NCBI GenBank assembly: GCA_963678705.1
Contig: OY783203.1
Coordinates: 29,618,535 to 29,682,534 of the forward strand
Length of the DNA stretch: 64,000 bases
Reading direction: 5' to 3'
DNA from: Panorpa germanica
Taxonomy: Eukaryota; Arthropoda; Insecta; Mecoptera; Panorpidae
The notes beneath the pieces were generated by a model. That model saw nothing but the letters and a program-made list of their open reading frames with translations, was not told the origin of the DNA and did not search any database. Positions 46,385 through 58,659 of this stretch are shown here, piece by piece; position 1 is the first letter of the stretch; each line of letters begins with the position of its first letter. The position numbers were made by a program, and so were the translations under genes.

Positions 46385-46652
46385 AGTGTTTAGAAACCCT
46401 GGAGCACATTAAGATTTCATGTGAGATGGTAAAAAGCGAAAGCAGTGAAGAGAAGGGATGGATGGCGGAGATAGAGAAAAGGAACGAGGGAAGAGAAGAA
46501 ATGGCAGAGTAGAAACAGGAGGGAGAGTAGCAAGAAGAGTGAAGCAGTATGGGTTTAAATTTATATGTTTGGTTTTTAATTTTATTTTTACTTTTGGAAG
46601 GAGTGAAAATATTTAGATATAATAAGGATCACAAATGTAATTAATGATTTAA

Positions 46653-46655
<3 letters not shown>
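46385..46655 (+). pseudogene. LINE 3' end, plus strand
   Basis: Reads E-T-L-E-H-I-K-I-S-C-E near 46395-46430, the H...C half of the CCHC knuckle. It continues into 'GGATGGATGGCGGAGATAGA', 'GAAATGGCAGAGTAG' and 'AAACAGGAGGGAGAGTAGC', as in the 27.1- and 60.9-kb copies. The 3' untranslated tail ('GGAAGGAGTGAAAATATTTA', then AAGGATCACAAATGTAATT) is cut off by the adjoining (TA)n. Confidence 0.65.

Positions 46656-46720
<65 letters not shown>
46656..46720. repeat. (TA)n microsatellite
   Basis: About 33 TA units between the LINE tail and the unclassified element. Confidence 0.97.
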
Positions 46721-47155
<435 letters not shown>

Positions 47156-47219
47156 GGCATATATATATAATGTGAGATAACGATCATGTTTGCAGACATT
47201 TTACTAAACACAAAACATA

Positions 47220-47515
47220 AACTCTTGTATTATATAACGTAATATTCTTTACCTAATCTTACGTTTCCTTTTTTATCAAAGTTTAACATTATTCTGTTAT
47301 ATTATAATTAAATATGTGGAAGACATTAAAAATGTTTCACAAAAATATAAATTTAGTATTTAATATAATATAATATTGCACTAAAAGCTTTATTAACGTC
47401 AGAATATATAAATTTAAGTCGAAACATTTGTTATGTAATGTTACATATATTAACCTAAAAAAAATTATATATGATTAACTTTTTTATGTTAAAAAAACCT
47501 TACATATACATAACT
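47220..47515 (+). repeat. dispersed repeat W, copy 3
   Basis: 'AACGTAATATTCTTTACCTA', 'TTTAACATTATTCTGTTAT', AAGACATTAAAAATG and TATATTAACCTAAAA in family order. Confidence 0.55.
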
Positions 47516-48256
47516 GTGTCGTGCGTCAGTAATATACTTTATTTAATATTAATTATTATATTTAATATAATTTTTTTAAATTTCTTTATATTTTGCAAAG
47601 AGTTAAATTTACATTAAGGGTTAAAACATAAAATAATAACCAAAATTCAATGCGAATGGCTCCAAACGCACTTGCACACTAATAATTGAAAACAATATTT
47701 GAATTTTATTTCAATATAAATAAACACTTTTAATTAAAGAAGCATTTGTTCTTATTACCCAAATAATTCACATTTCTTTTATATAATACCGATCATTTAT
47801 TTCTAGTGAAATTATTTAATCCACTAAACGTGACCGACCATCAAAATGAACATTATCATGTGGTAGCACAAAAACAATACCAACATATACATTACAAATA
47901 AATATAATTGCAACAATTATAAATTGATATGAAATACTTAATGTGTAATAAAAACCAAAATAATGTATTTGAGTAACCTTCTTGCTTGCTATGGTCACCC
48001 AGTCACCCAGTCAGTTAATGTGTGTACATTTTGTTCCTTCTTATTTTCTATTAATTGCACAAGTAGTGTTTGTGTTTAATGTACTGGGTACTGGGTACGG
48101 GTATTTACAATCTGTTTAACTATTATGCAACCGTTGCGTTACATATTGGCCATGTCGTATCTCTCATTCCGGAACAAGGCCCAAACCCAGTACGGTTCTT
48201 CGCTAATTACTTTACAATGATCAACGGCGCACTGAACACTCTGTCTGTCAAGTTTG
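47516..48256. other. AT-rich stretch with a less AT-rich patch
   Basis: 48140-48245 is noticeably richer in G and C. A 90-codon plus-strand frame (48070-48342) runs through it, but I recognise nothing and its end lies in a MITE fragment. Not called as a gene. Confidence 0.35.
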
Positions 48257-48526
48257 TTTTGATATATAATTTACGTTATCATTCGTGTTTTAATTTGAGG
48301 TTAGTTAATTTTGTTGGTGCGCATGCGTCGTTAATAATATAAAGTTTGACAGTTCGTCAGTTGGATAAAATTGAATGAAGAATAATTAAAACTGCTGCTT
48401 TTAATAACAATTAATAATAGAAATTGTTTTTACTTCTTTATTGTTGATAAACTGACATTAAAGTTCTTTAAAAAAGAAATCCTACTGCATTTTGAGAGAT
48501 TATCACATTTTGGAGGTTATAATATG
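48257..48526 (+). mobile_element. TTAA-type MITE, fragment, copy 3
   Basis: 'TTTGTTTTGATATATAATTT' at its start, then TCGTGTTTTAATTTGAGGTT, TAATAACAATTAATAATAG and 'TTTTGAGAGATTATCACATT', aligning with the interior of 30930-31516. Both terminal repeats and the TTAA are missing. Confidence 0.7.
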
Positions 48527-49008
48527 ATACAGTTTTTTACAATTTTTTCAGTGAGAGTTACAAAATGTTGTAATTACATGTATACTAAGTTTTCATTATA
48601 TCGAAGTTTATATCCAGCAATGTGTGAGAGGTACAAAATGAATCTTGGAATTAGCTTGAAGCTATTTAGACAATTTTCTATCTTGGTACAGTACTTTTTA
48701 GGTGTTTTTTTAGCAGCGCCTCTGGTGTCGGTTATAAAAGTCGTTTCTAATAACAAGGTTATATTTCTGTGGATCGAAGGTATAAAACACCATGTCACAT
48801 CTACTATATTTTACTGGAGAGAAAATTTAAGATGTTTTGCTCTAAGCAAATGTGGACTTGGTGTTATTTGAAAGCACCGTAACTCCGCCAATTTTTTATG
48901 TATGACAAAGTGTTGTATACCTATTGGTAAAGGATCTCATTACCAATTTTTGACAAAAATGTACAAATGTCTTACAACTCCGACCCACAGATTTATAAAC
49001 TAGTATTA
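48527..49008. other. AT-rich stretch with a weak repeat P core
   Basis: 'TGAATCTTGGAATTAGCTTG' at 48638-48658 is the repeat P core word. The 115-codon plus-strand frame at 48524-48871 crosses it and has no motif. Confidence 0.35.
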
Positions 49009-49011
49009 TAA

Positions 49012-49417
49012 TGCCGAATTCACACCAGAGAGACAAAACAACAAAACACGAACAAAAACACATATGTTTACACCAAAGAGACAGTTCTTAAAACATTTTT
49101 GTCTTTAAAAACTGTTTTAGTAAACAAAACACATTCCCATCTGTAAGTCGATAAGATCAAAGGAAAACACTTTTGTGTTTGTTTTTTAGTCTGCTTAATT
49201 TGAACACGCATGTTTTTGTGAACATTTGCGCTTATCAATTGTTGTTTAACATGTTTATAATTTTTATGGGACACGCAGAAAAGCACTAAAAACAAAACCA
49301 GTCTGTTCAATGTAAACAGTTCTGTTTTCGAAAAACAGAACTGTTTTAAAATAAAACAAATCATGTTTTTGTTTTGTTTTTTGAAAAGAAAACTGTCTCT
49401 TTGGCGTAAAACCGGCA
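49012..49417 (-). mobile_element. TAA-type MITE family M, copy B, 406 bp
   Basis: Left end TGCCGAATTCACACCAGAGA and reverse-complemented right end TGCCGGTTTTACGCCAAAGA are inverted repeats. TAA flanks both sides (49009-49011, 49418-49420). A second, inner copy of the ACACCAAAGAGACAG motif sits about 60 bases inside the left end, giving nested subterminal repeats. The interior is inverted relative to copies A and C. A 3-bp TWA duplication suggests PIF/Harbinger, but the termini differ from those of the 7-kb family. The 157-codon minus-strand frame (49068-49541) mostly lies within it and is not a gene. Confidence 0.85.
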
Positions 49418-49420
49418 TAA

Positions 49421-49967
49421 GGTACAGTGCGCTCTTAATCTTAGTGCTCAGAGACAAGTCGAATGTCAAACAAGAGTTAATAAAATTACAAATAAAAACA
49501 AGTTTATTGTATATACAATTATACATACCAGTATATATCATTTATAATAAATTCCAATTATTGGAAATTAGGTTAAGGTTTAATTTTAAAAAATGGTCAA
49601 GTCAGGTTAGTATAGCATCAATATGCAATAAACAACAGTACGCAACTAAAGGAGATTGCAGAACGAAAGCAATTTCAGTCGTTCAATGTTAATCGAATTG
49701 AAACATGTTGCAAACAACTTTTTAGTATGGTTACTAATGTTACACTGTTTTGAAAATTAATCAAATAGTGATAGCGATAGCGTTTCTCTATCAGGAACAG
49801 ATGCAGATACAGACACAGATGATATCTTTGGACTTTGGCTGCTAACATTTGGAAAAGAAGTTCACGGACCTTTATATACATATACAACAGGTTTTTCAAT
49901 AGAAGCGAAATAACTTTGACAGTTAATTTCGACTTCTTTTAGAATTAATTTTTTTTTTTTCATTTAT
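49421..49967. other. AT-rich stretch, nothing recognised
   Basis: Opposing short frames lack motifs. Confidence 0.4.
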
Positions 49968-50150
49968 TCAACGTCGGCCTATTTCCGATGCTAAGTTCTA
50001 TCAGCGACTACCTCCTACTATGATGATAGGTTTTGGCCTCCTATATGTGTACTACATGATTATATACATGTACATAATCAATTTAACTTGATAGAAACCA
50101 AACCCAGAACGTATAACTCTCGTCCGAGGGTGCAACCGAGTGTTAGTAAT
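49968..50150 (-). mobile_element. near full-length SINE, minus strand
   Basis: In reverse complement: head 'CTAACACTCGGTTGCACCCT', B-box region TTCTGGGTTTGGTTTC, linker AATTGATTATGTACATG and body 'GGAGGCCAAAACCTATCATC'. It closes with 'GTAGTCGCTGATAGAACTTA' and the terminal CGGAAATAGGCCGACGTTGA. It lies between copies B and C of MITE family M. Confidence 0.7.
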
Positions 50151-50340
50151 TTTTTCGATGACATCACGAATTAAAACTGATGAAAACTAGAAAAAATATT
50201 CAGTTAAATGAATTTACAATCAAGCGGAATTTGGAAAAATTTTAAAACGTGTTAACTACATTCTGAAAAGTTACTCTTTCACGTAGATTTTGCTCTAACG
50301 AAATAAATGATCCTTATTACTTCAAAATAACGAAGTCTAA

Positions 50341-50723
50341 TGCCGGTTTCACACCAGAGAGACTTTTTTTCATCAAAAAGCAAAACAAAAACATGTTTTG
50401 TTTCATTTTAAAACAGTTCTGCAGACTGTTCACACTAAACAGACTGGCTTTGCTTTTAGTGTTTTTCTGTGTATCCCATAAAAATTATAAGCATGATAAA
50501 CAACAACTGACCAGCGCAAATGTTCACAAAAAACTAAACTGCGTGTTCAAAGCAAGCAGACTAAAAACAACAACAAATATGTTTTCTTTTGATCTTACCG
50601 ACTCCAGATGGGAATGCATTTTGTTTACTAAACAGCAACAAAAGACAAAAATGTTTTAGGAACTGTCTCTTTGGTGTTTTTGTTCATGTTTTATTGAACT
50701 GTACCTCTGGTGTGAAACTGGCA
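50341..50723 (+). mobile_element. TAA-type MITE family M, copy C, 383 bp
   Basis: Left end TGCCGGTTTCACACCAGAGA and reverse-complemented right end TGCCAGTTTCACACCAGAGG are inverted repeats. TAA lies outside each (50338-50340, 50724-50726). The inner TCTCTTTGGTGT repeat lies at about 50664. The 88-codon frame at 50393-50659 is entirely MITE sequence. Confidence 0.87.
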
Positions 50724-50744
50724 TAAGAAGTAAAGAAGTCTAAT

Positions 50745-50762
50745 AGCCAACCAACCAACCAA
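50745..50762 (+). repeat. (CCAA)n microsatellite
   Basis: Four CCAA units plus flanks. Confidence 0.8.
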
Positions 50763-50984
50763 CATGCGCTTTCACCGAATTTTTCTGATTTTTGCTATAA
50801 CTATTAGCAAAATTTAATACACAACGTTTTGTGATCTGTTTTACTGCAATTCGACAAGTAAATCTAGCTTTTCTGGATTTATAGAACGATAACTCATCTT
50901 AAAAAGACCTTAAAAAGATTACAAAATCTTAAGAAGTAAAATCCAAATTCAAATACCACTGTTACTCTTAAACTAAGTGCTGGA
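50763..50984. other. AT-rich spacer
   Basis: Nothing recognised. Confidence 0.4.
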
Positions 50985-51095
50985 ATGTCATGAAATTTTG
51001 GCACATATCGTTTGAAGGTTGGTACTATCTAAAATCCATATGGATTTGTCAATAGTGGTTCCATCTATACGTCATCTTACAAAGTTATTGACACT
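50985..51095 (+). mobile_element. mariner-like MITE fragment
   Basis: 'GTCATGAAATTTTGGCACAT', 'GGTTGGTACTATCTAAAA' and CATCTATACGTCATCTTAC match, in order, the element at 23309-23568 (partly reversed). The left terminal repeat is missing. Confidence 0.45.
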
Positions 51096-52241
51096 ACTTT
51101 CTATTTGTTTGTGTTGCCTTTTTTCACCCTAAATTAATATAGAGGAATATTATTGATCTTAAATTTTGTCCCTTTGTAGAACGATAACCACGAATGTAAA
51201 TAAATTGTTAAGAAACGGATATTGCATGTCAAGTTATTACTTATATATACATATATATATCATGCTAGGCTATTAACTTTTGCTATAAAACAAATGTCAA
51301 AAAAGATGTATGATGAAATCGCGTTCTAACGTGTTGCTAATGCCGTAAGGTCAGTGGCGTTTGACCGTGGGTTTACCACTTTAGTCTTTAAACGTTGACT
51401 AAGGAGGCTGGGTCGCTATAGAATTGCCTGAATAAGTCTACCATCATTAATTATACTGAATTACCATGCAGGAATTGTGATAATTATATTCACAATAGTT
51501 TTTATACAGTAATTGAAACATGTAATTTTAAACGGAGTTTTTCTATTTTATGAGTTATAAAACCATGACATGATAAACAGCTTCTTTACAAATTGTTTAT
51601 ACATATTTCATTAAAATCAATTAAACCAGCTGATATAAAAATGTTAATCAAGATTTTATGTTTATCTTTGTAATCTTTGTAATATCCTAATAGAATTAGG
51701 ATATTACAAATATAAAAAAATAATCTAAATATGCTCTCCTATTTAACATTTTGGAATCATTTTATGAAACAATTCAATTTGATTACATTCGTTCAAAGAA
51801 AATGTCAGTAATATAAACTACAAATAGCAAAATCACTTCACCTGAATGAAGTTGCAAATAAACCATTAAAGTGTACCAGAGACATATATATCTAATTACT
51901 TTTTCTATTATATTTTGGTGAAATGAATGTGAAATTTATCTCTACTAAGGTAAATACTTTCAATTGTAAAACAGACAACTATAGCTCCATTTAATTGTAT
52001 GATGTTGGAAAGAGAAAGAATATTCTTATTAAAAGATTTTGACAAATTTTCTTTCATAGGTGACAACTATCTGAATGAAAAAGAATTGATTTCTTGACTG
52101 GAACTTCACCTAGCTATGCCATTTCACGAAACTGTTTACTGGGTATTTAATCCTTAAAGGGTTTCTTAACATTTTATAATCCTTAAAAGAGTCTACTTAA
52201 TAAGTTAAGATTTATATTTAAAAAATAAGCAAAACGCAATA
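51096..52241. other. AT-rich stretch, nothing recognised
   Basis: 51305-51450 is less AT-rich but has no coherent frame. A short inverted repeat (TAGGATATTACAA with its partner TTGTAATATCCTA) lies at 51678-51710. Confidence 0.4.
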
Positions 52242-52470
52242 AACAATTTAGTGAAGTGTCCCTTTTTGTGACGTTTCTATCACTATTGCACTTCAATTAT
52301 CGTTCGCATCAACATCTTCATTTGTATTCCGATAGGTGGAGTGGCTTCGCTATCTGTAGCTGATAAAATAGACGTTTCATATGAACGACTGTGTATGATA
52401 AACTCTTTCTTGACAAAAAAGTCATACGCATCTTCAATATGATGGCAAAGTGACTCCAAAATGTTTACTA
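52242..52470 (-). repeat. conserved-frame repeat, copy 2 (most intact)
   Basis: On the minus strand one open frame runs through the whole repeat to a TAG at 52285-52283. It begins E-S-L-C-H-H-I-E-D-A-Y-D-F, continues H-S-R-S-Y-E-T-S-I-L-S-A-T, then P-P-I-G-I-Q-M-K-M-L-M-R, and ends I-I-E-V-Q. The minus-strand sequence just upstream reads 'CTACTTGTTGTTCCTAG|TAA', similar to a 3' splice site. Both this copy and copy 3 begin at AGTAAACATTT. I recognise no protein family. It could be the last exon of a multicopy gene or of an unknown element. Confidence 0.6.
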
Positions 52471-52944
52471 GGAACAACAAGTAGATAAATCTTAAATACA
52501 AGTAATACAAACAAAAGTAATGGACAAGTATATTATATAAGTAGAATTGACATGTTTGCGAACTGCATATGAATTCGACTTCAATAAATTTCATTTTCCA
52601 TAGAATTGTACCGAGCCTACTTAATAGTCTCATTGATCGAGTAAATATTGCTATGATATATTTGTTTTGTTATAGAAGCACACAGCAGATCACACCACAA
52701 ACCGTGGTATTTTAAAATACTTCATATATACGAGTACATAAAAAATAATTTTACATAAAAATTAAAATGATTTTAAAATAGTTATAAAAATAATGAAAAA
52801 ATAATTAATAATAACATTATCCTGAAGGTCGTATTATAGATGTACATATTAAATTAATAATAAATCAAATTAAAAAAAAAATGTCAAAATCAAATAAGTG
52901 AAATCTATGCATAATTACCGAAACTAACAAATTATGACACTAAG
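52471..52944. other. AT-rich stretch, nothing recognised
   Basis: The minus-strand frame of the conserved repeat extends to 52633 but becomes F/Y/I-rich beyond the shared part. Nothing else was seen. Confidence 0.4.
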
Positions 52945-53014
52945 GTGTGCGGATGAGCAGGCGGGGCGGCGGCGGCTGGTGACGGGAGACGGACTGGCCT
53001 TGCGATCGCAGAAG
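52945..53014 (+). other. GC-rich island, candidate small exon
   Basis: Strikingly GC-rich (it contains GGCGGGGCGGCGGCGGCTGG and a CGATCG) inside very AT-rich DNA, and unlike every repeat in the window. Read between 'ACTAAG|GTG' and 'CAGAAG|GTTTTT' it is 70 nt with an open frame of 23 codons: one leading base, then C-A-D-E-Q-A-G-R-R-R-L-V-T-G-D-G and on to S-Q-K. The donor-like site is acceptable, but the acceptor lacks a good pyrimidine tract. Alternatives are a first exon or promoter patch, or a fragment of a GC-rich mobile element. No homology is claimed. Confidence 0.3.
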
Positions 53015-53898
53015 GTTTTTATGATTCGTGTCACTAGTTCTATTGTTGTGTCTCTAAATACGAGAACAACCTTAAAGTTTAGACCAGTAGTTAGACTCAG
53101 ACTCTGACTCGGATATAGATCTAATTGATTATTACTAATTTAACAATTAGGAGGTATATGTAATGTTTAAACCGCAAACGTAACGCATGGCTAAATACAC
53201 TATGTTACGTCTTCTATGCTTTGAAATAACACTTCAAATGAATGTAATATTCAACTTAAACGAAACCTAGTAATATTTAGATTCAAAGATTTCTTCAAGG
53301 AATTTTGTTTTAAATCGTATGATTTTTGAGATAGTTAAAAAAATATAGTTAATAAAATTAATTATTTTAAAATTAATTATGTTTATGCATTTCTCAAGTG
53401 TAACTTCTACGGCTTCTATCTCAGTAGTTATTTCATAAAATAGAAAAAGCATACTAAGATCTGTATAATATTTTCCATAAAAATATTATAGGTTATGTAA
53501 AATACTTTGCTTTATTGAAGTATAAAATTTACCTCAAACATTTATTGAAAAATTTAGGTTCACAAATATATATGTATATGTTTTGTATGTGTGTGTGTAA
53601 ATGAATATTTATAGTAATAATATAATCTATTAATACAAAGCCTGAAGTATCATTTCGACATACATTTTTAGTTTTAATTTTATTTCTTAGTTGCAAGAAT
53701 GTATAGCTTATTCCTGATATGTTTTAGCATACATACTTTCTAAAACTTAAAACATAATAGTTCAATGTGTTTTTTTTTTACCGAACGAGTTTAAAACCTA
53801 AAATCTATAAGAGTAAGAGTAAGATGTTTTATCGATTTGCGAAAAATAAGGAAATGAAAATAATTGTATTAAAAATAATATTTCTAGTATATATAATA
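53015..53898. other. AT-rich stretch, nothing recognised
   Basis: Short (GT)n at 53588-53600. No gene supported. Confidence 0.4.
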
Positions 53899-54233
53899 TA
53901 CTAGCTGTCCTGGCCACGCGTTGCAGTGTCTAACGTTACATAGCGCCATCTATTGAATATTTACTCAATCTAGTCAACAGAATATTTACTCAATCTAGTC
54001 AACAGATGTCGCCATCATCGTCGCCAGATGTCATATGTCATATACAGATAATTAATAGACAAATAATTTGCAATAAGATAATATTGCAATCATAAATTGA
54101 GATGTAAGCTATCCTATCTTTCAAGTTGGATCAAACTGCACACGGTGTACAAATTTGATTAAAATCGGTTAAGTAGTTTAGGAGTCCATCGCGGAGGAAC
54201 AACGTGACACGTAATTTATATATATATTAAGAT
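53899..54233 (+). mobile_element. unclassified interspersed element, copy 2
   Basis: Starts ACTAGCTGTCCTGGCCACGC and matches 46721-47046. It carries a direct tandem duplication of about 25 bases (AATATTTACTCAATCTAGTC plus AACAG, at roughly 53957-54005) that the other copy has once. A deletion of about 10 bases lies near the end (the second CGGACAAAC is lost). Confidence 0.75.
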
Positions 54234-56734
54234 AATAATACACGGTTAAGTCACAAAAAGAAACTGGGAAAATTAATATTTTTTAATACATTGGAGAACA
54301 ATCATATTTAGAAGCTATAAAGAAGATGTAAATCTTTTCATAACATAAAAAGAACGATTAAAATTTAAGATTTGTTTTTTTTATTAAAATTTAAATGACT
54401 GATTATATTTATAACAATATTGTTAAAGTATAAAAAATAGGCTTTTCCGCACTCGCTTTTGGACGAATCGTATATAGCACCTTACAATATATATCGACTC
54501 TATAAATACTGCTTACAATGTAAGAGGTGATAGTATATCATAATAGATACACAATTTAACGTTTTCTTATATTTATTAACCAATTTTGTAAGATTTGGAA
54601 CAAACAACGGTAATTCACCATCTCTAATATAAAAATAAGTACAACAATTAGCTATAAATATATAAATATATATATATATATATCATTTTGCAATTTTGTT
54701 AATTCTGACTTGCAATCTTTTAGCGAGGGGACCGATAAGGGAATAGTGTGCCAGTTGAGAGTGTAATTTTATAATTTGTTTTACTTGAAGATGGCCTAGC
54801 ATGGGACGTCGAAATCTGTTCATAATTAAGTTAAGTTCTCTACGATAAAAGGGTTGTTTTATTGAACGTATACCTAGTAATTGGATGACGAATTGGATAA
54901 ATCCTTTCCTAGAATTATTACATATATAGTTGATTGCAAGATTGTTCATGATAAGACAAGTATCGCAAGTAAACTAACGTTAATAAAACAAACATACACA
55001 TTATAACAACTTAAAGTAATTTGTCATCCACTGTACCAAAAAGGTAAATTTTCTACGTGGGTTACATTATTAACATAAACAAACAAAAATATTTTTGGGT
55101 AATCATTTTTCAGTTATGCAATTTGCTACTATATTTTTAATTAATTTGAATCTAATTTTTTATTTAAAAGTATTTATCAATCAACAATTAAAATCAAAAA
55201 TAATTTTTATGTGTTTCCTTATTTTTTAAGTTCAAATTTAAATTCAGCTTGCTTGCGGAAGAGTTGTTTGCATTTTTATAAAAACATTCATTAGGTTACC
55301 CCAAAGTGGAGTAAATTGAAGTAAAAATTTTTTTTTATGAAATAAACGCATCTTTATTATATGACAAATGTTTTTACTTTAAATAAAAAATTATTTACTT
55401 TTATTTCAAATTATCGTCTAATTATTTCTGTGTTTTGTTTTTAAAAATTTCCTATTGTATATAATATATGCTTTTCATATTTCTGACTGCAGTAAACATG
55501 TAAATAATTCCAATAAACTATTAATATACTCGTTTAGATTGTATTCTATATAAATTAGGATAAAATGGGTGGGAGGGGGTGATACATACTCGTATATCAT
55601 TGTATACATATATATGCGTTAATAATCTAAACAATTAAACACAATTATGTATATTTTACATAATAAATACGAAATAAAGTTACGATGTTATTTACGTAAT
55701 TTTTTGAAAGTAATATTAGTTTTAGCGGGAAATAATTTTAAAATAAAAGCAGTAATTTTGCAAAATTTTGACTTAAATAAACACATTGTGTATTATTATT
55801 ATTAATTTAGCTAATAAACATTTGATTGATAAATACCTTTAAAGTAAAATAGTTTTTGCAAAAAAAGACTTGACTATAATTTAACTTTGCAATTATAAAT
55901 ACAAATAAAATATAAAATACATACCTTGTTCAATTTCTCAAAAATTAACAATTAAAAAATACACAATTAACAATTTATTAGTTAGAAAAAGAATGTCCAC
56001 GATATATTATTTTATAATTAAAATAACATGATAAATATTAAGATTTTATTATTTAATAAATGAGCACACTATTTAAGTTATTTAAAATATTAACTGATTA
56101 AATAAAAAAATCAGATATTTTAGTACAGGACGTCAATCTTCAACAGTTGGTGTACCACTATTAACCAGATAGATCGTATCGTAACATATGACTGACTAAA
56201 ATTTCAAATGCCGTTTAGTTTTACACGAATCCCCACCCTTTTTATTTTTCCTGTCGCGTCGGGCATATTCCTTTACTTCACGTATTTTGTTGATATCACC
56301 AAGTGTCCTGTATACATTTTTCGCGTTCTCTTTTACACTGATTCTTATATATTTTATCTCTTTCTTTCATTCGTAGGTCATTTGCATTTGTGTCTCTTTT
56401 ACACCAATGTTATTAAATGATTCTTGAGTATGCCACATATTACAATTAGGTACATCATAGAAATTGTAAGGTATTGATTACATTTAATTGCTGTAATTTT
56501 TGTTTTTAAAATTACATGCATTTAAAAAAATTGTTTGCTTTGCCATTGGTAAACATATCATTTTCAATGTTAAACACACTTGTGTTAGTAAGAGGCACAG
56601 CTGCGTGTCTAGATTTATTATACGTATAAACAAACTAGATTTTTTTGTTTATTTAATTTATTTTACGTTTGTTTATTGTATATTTATTTTAAGGATTATT
56701 AATAATATTTAATTAATTCTGACCAAACTTAAAA
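54234..56734. other. long AT-rich stretch, nothing recognised
   Basis: A short (TA)n at 54667-54684 and a G-rich word at 55567-55581. The 88-codon minus-strand frame at 54683-54949 has a basic composition but no recognised motif. No gene supported. Confidence 0.4.
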
Positions 56735-56840
56735 CTAATGCTATCTCCTTTTTCTCCCCTTTTCTTTTCTCTTCTTCTTTCCTCTTTAAGTTTCTGCCAT
56801 CCATCTTCTTCTTTCTCTCATCAGCTTTACTATTCTCTTT
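56735..56840 (-). mobile_element. possible LINE ORF tail, minus strand
   Basis: In reverse complement, 'AGAAGATGGATGGCAGAAAC' within a purine-rich run resembles the 'GGAAGAGGTGGATGGAGGAG' part of the LINE tail at 61.1 kb. Pyrimidine-rich plus strand; short match. Confidence 0.35.
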
Positions 56841-57055
56841 TCCTTGCCAAATTATATACTTTTTGCTTTGTAGCGTAGAAACTGCGATAAAATAGTACTT
56901 GATGCATTTTTATGACTTATTAACCACGTGCATGTTTAATAATTAGTACTTTCGTGGTAATTCTAGCGAAGTCAGCGTATGTTATAGTGTTTTTAAATAA
57001 AGACAAAGACTAATTTTACAACATTTCTATTTACTAATTTTAATTGATGTAATTA
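56841..57055. other. AT-rich spacer
   Basis: Nothing recognised. Confidence 0.4.
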
Positions 57056-57130
57056 TATGTACACGTGGTCGTGGAACCTCACAGTCGAGGCATTATGTAC
57101 ACATGGTCTTGATGCCTCACCTTTGAGGTT
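57056..57130 (+). repeat. imperfect tandem duplication, about 37 bp x 2
   Basis: 'TATGTACACGTGGTCGTGGA' with ACCTCACAGTCGAGG is followed by TATGTACACATGGTCTTGAT with GCCTCACCTTTGAGG. Two diverged units. Confidence 0.6.
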
Positions 57131-58659
57131 AGAAGTAGAGTTAACACCACGACCGTCGTGATAATAGTAATAAAAGAGATAATTATTTGTTTAGATAATA
57201 AATATATTCCGCCTATTTACGATCTTTAAAACTATTATTTGTCTTAAGTAGGAAATACGCATAACCTGGAATAAAAGGATTTATGAACGATAAATCACTC
57301 TCTTTTAAGTTTGGTTGGGAATAAATGAGCAACTTCTTTCTAGCTAGTCAATGCTAGAATGAACGTAATTTATTTTATTCCTAGTAACTTATAGTAATTT
57401 TATAAATATTATATTCTACATATTCTACTATAAATATAAATACTGCTTGTATTATGAATATAAACTTTATTAAATTAACAGTCTAAATTTGTAAAATATT
57501 ATATTCTACATTATGTCAAGTAAATTCCATCTAGTGCAAATTTAATTCGTTGCTAACATTTTGAAGTTAGATAATATATGACAGTGATAGTAAATATATG
57601 TTGTTGGACTTATAACTTCAATAATCACGACCGACGCATCAACCTGAGTAAATACAAATACACATTATCACTAGCTGAGTAGTCAAAGCAAGCGAAAGTA
57701 AATTAAATGGACTGTTTATTATTAAACTGTAATGAAAGAGTATTTAAATGTTATGAATTTTTTAGAAAATAAATCAAACTTTTATTTATACAAAATTAAT
57801 ATATTTTAAAACAACATTTAAAAATTGATAAGTATAGTCCAAATCACGATAGTTCGGCGGTGACTTATACCTAAAAGAGGTTAAAAAGCGATATAAATCT
57901 ATAATACGATAATGAATTTTATTTTATTCGTTTCAGTGCTTTTTAGTTATATCGACAGTTTATACCCCACAGCTTGTTTTAAGTATGAGTCGCCGCCGAA
58001 CTCTCGTAATTTAAACTATATCAGATACTACACTGTAAAAATAAGTTCGTTGAATAAGTACTTTGTTCAAAAATTATTGAAAGCAAATGTCACTATTTAA
58101 TTGTAAAGTTATTATATTTAAATATGAATAAATCAGAAACTAAAATGTTGATGATTTAAAGAAAATTGTTTTTCAGCATCTACTGAAAGCCTGCAGTAAA
58201 TCTACTAGACTAATTTATTAGCTCTGATGTTCGTTATTATTAATTATATGGTCTCAAAGCATCGTATATACAAACTATGTCGCTGTATACATTAAAGTTA
58301 AACATTCAGCGATATTCCCAATAAAACCGTTTTATTTTAATTATTTCTTTCAGCAATTTCTTTGTTTCATCATGGAAAGGATTATAATTTTAATTTTCGG
58401 GGAGTTAGACTCCATCCATTTGGCCACAATCTAAAAAATTAATGTTTCTGTTTTCGTGTATCATAATGGAAAACCGTTTTAAAAATTACCAAAAGTTAAT
58501 TTGCGTGACATCGTCTTTTTATGATTAATCTAAGGACTTCTCTATATACAGTCTGAATTTTAGAAAATTAAGTCGATACCTCGTTCACGACTACCATTAT
58601 GTCAAAGATTCGGTGAATAAGGCAAACCATTTTACTATTATTTCTAAGGTTAGTAAGTG
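57131..58659. other. AT-rich stretch, nothing recognised
   Basis: Short frame at 57912-58100 without motif. No gene or repeat supported. Confidence 0.4.

Noticed and set aside
49068-49541. 157-codon minus-strand frame, the longest in the window
   Set aside because: Most of it lies inside MITE family M copy B. Copies A and C do not keep a common frame, so it is repeat sequence and not a gene.
50393-50659. 88-codon plus-strand frame
   Set aside because: Entirely inside MITE copy C.
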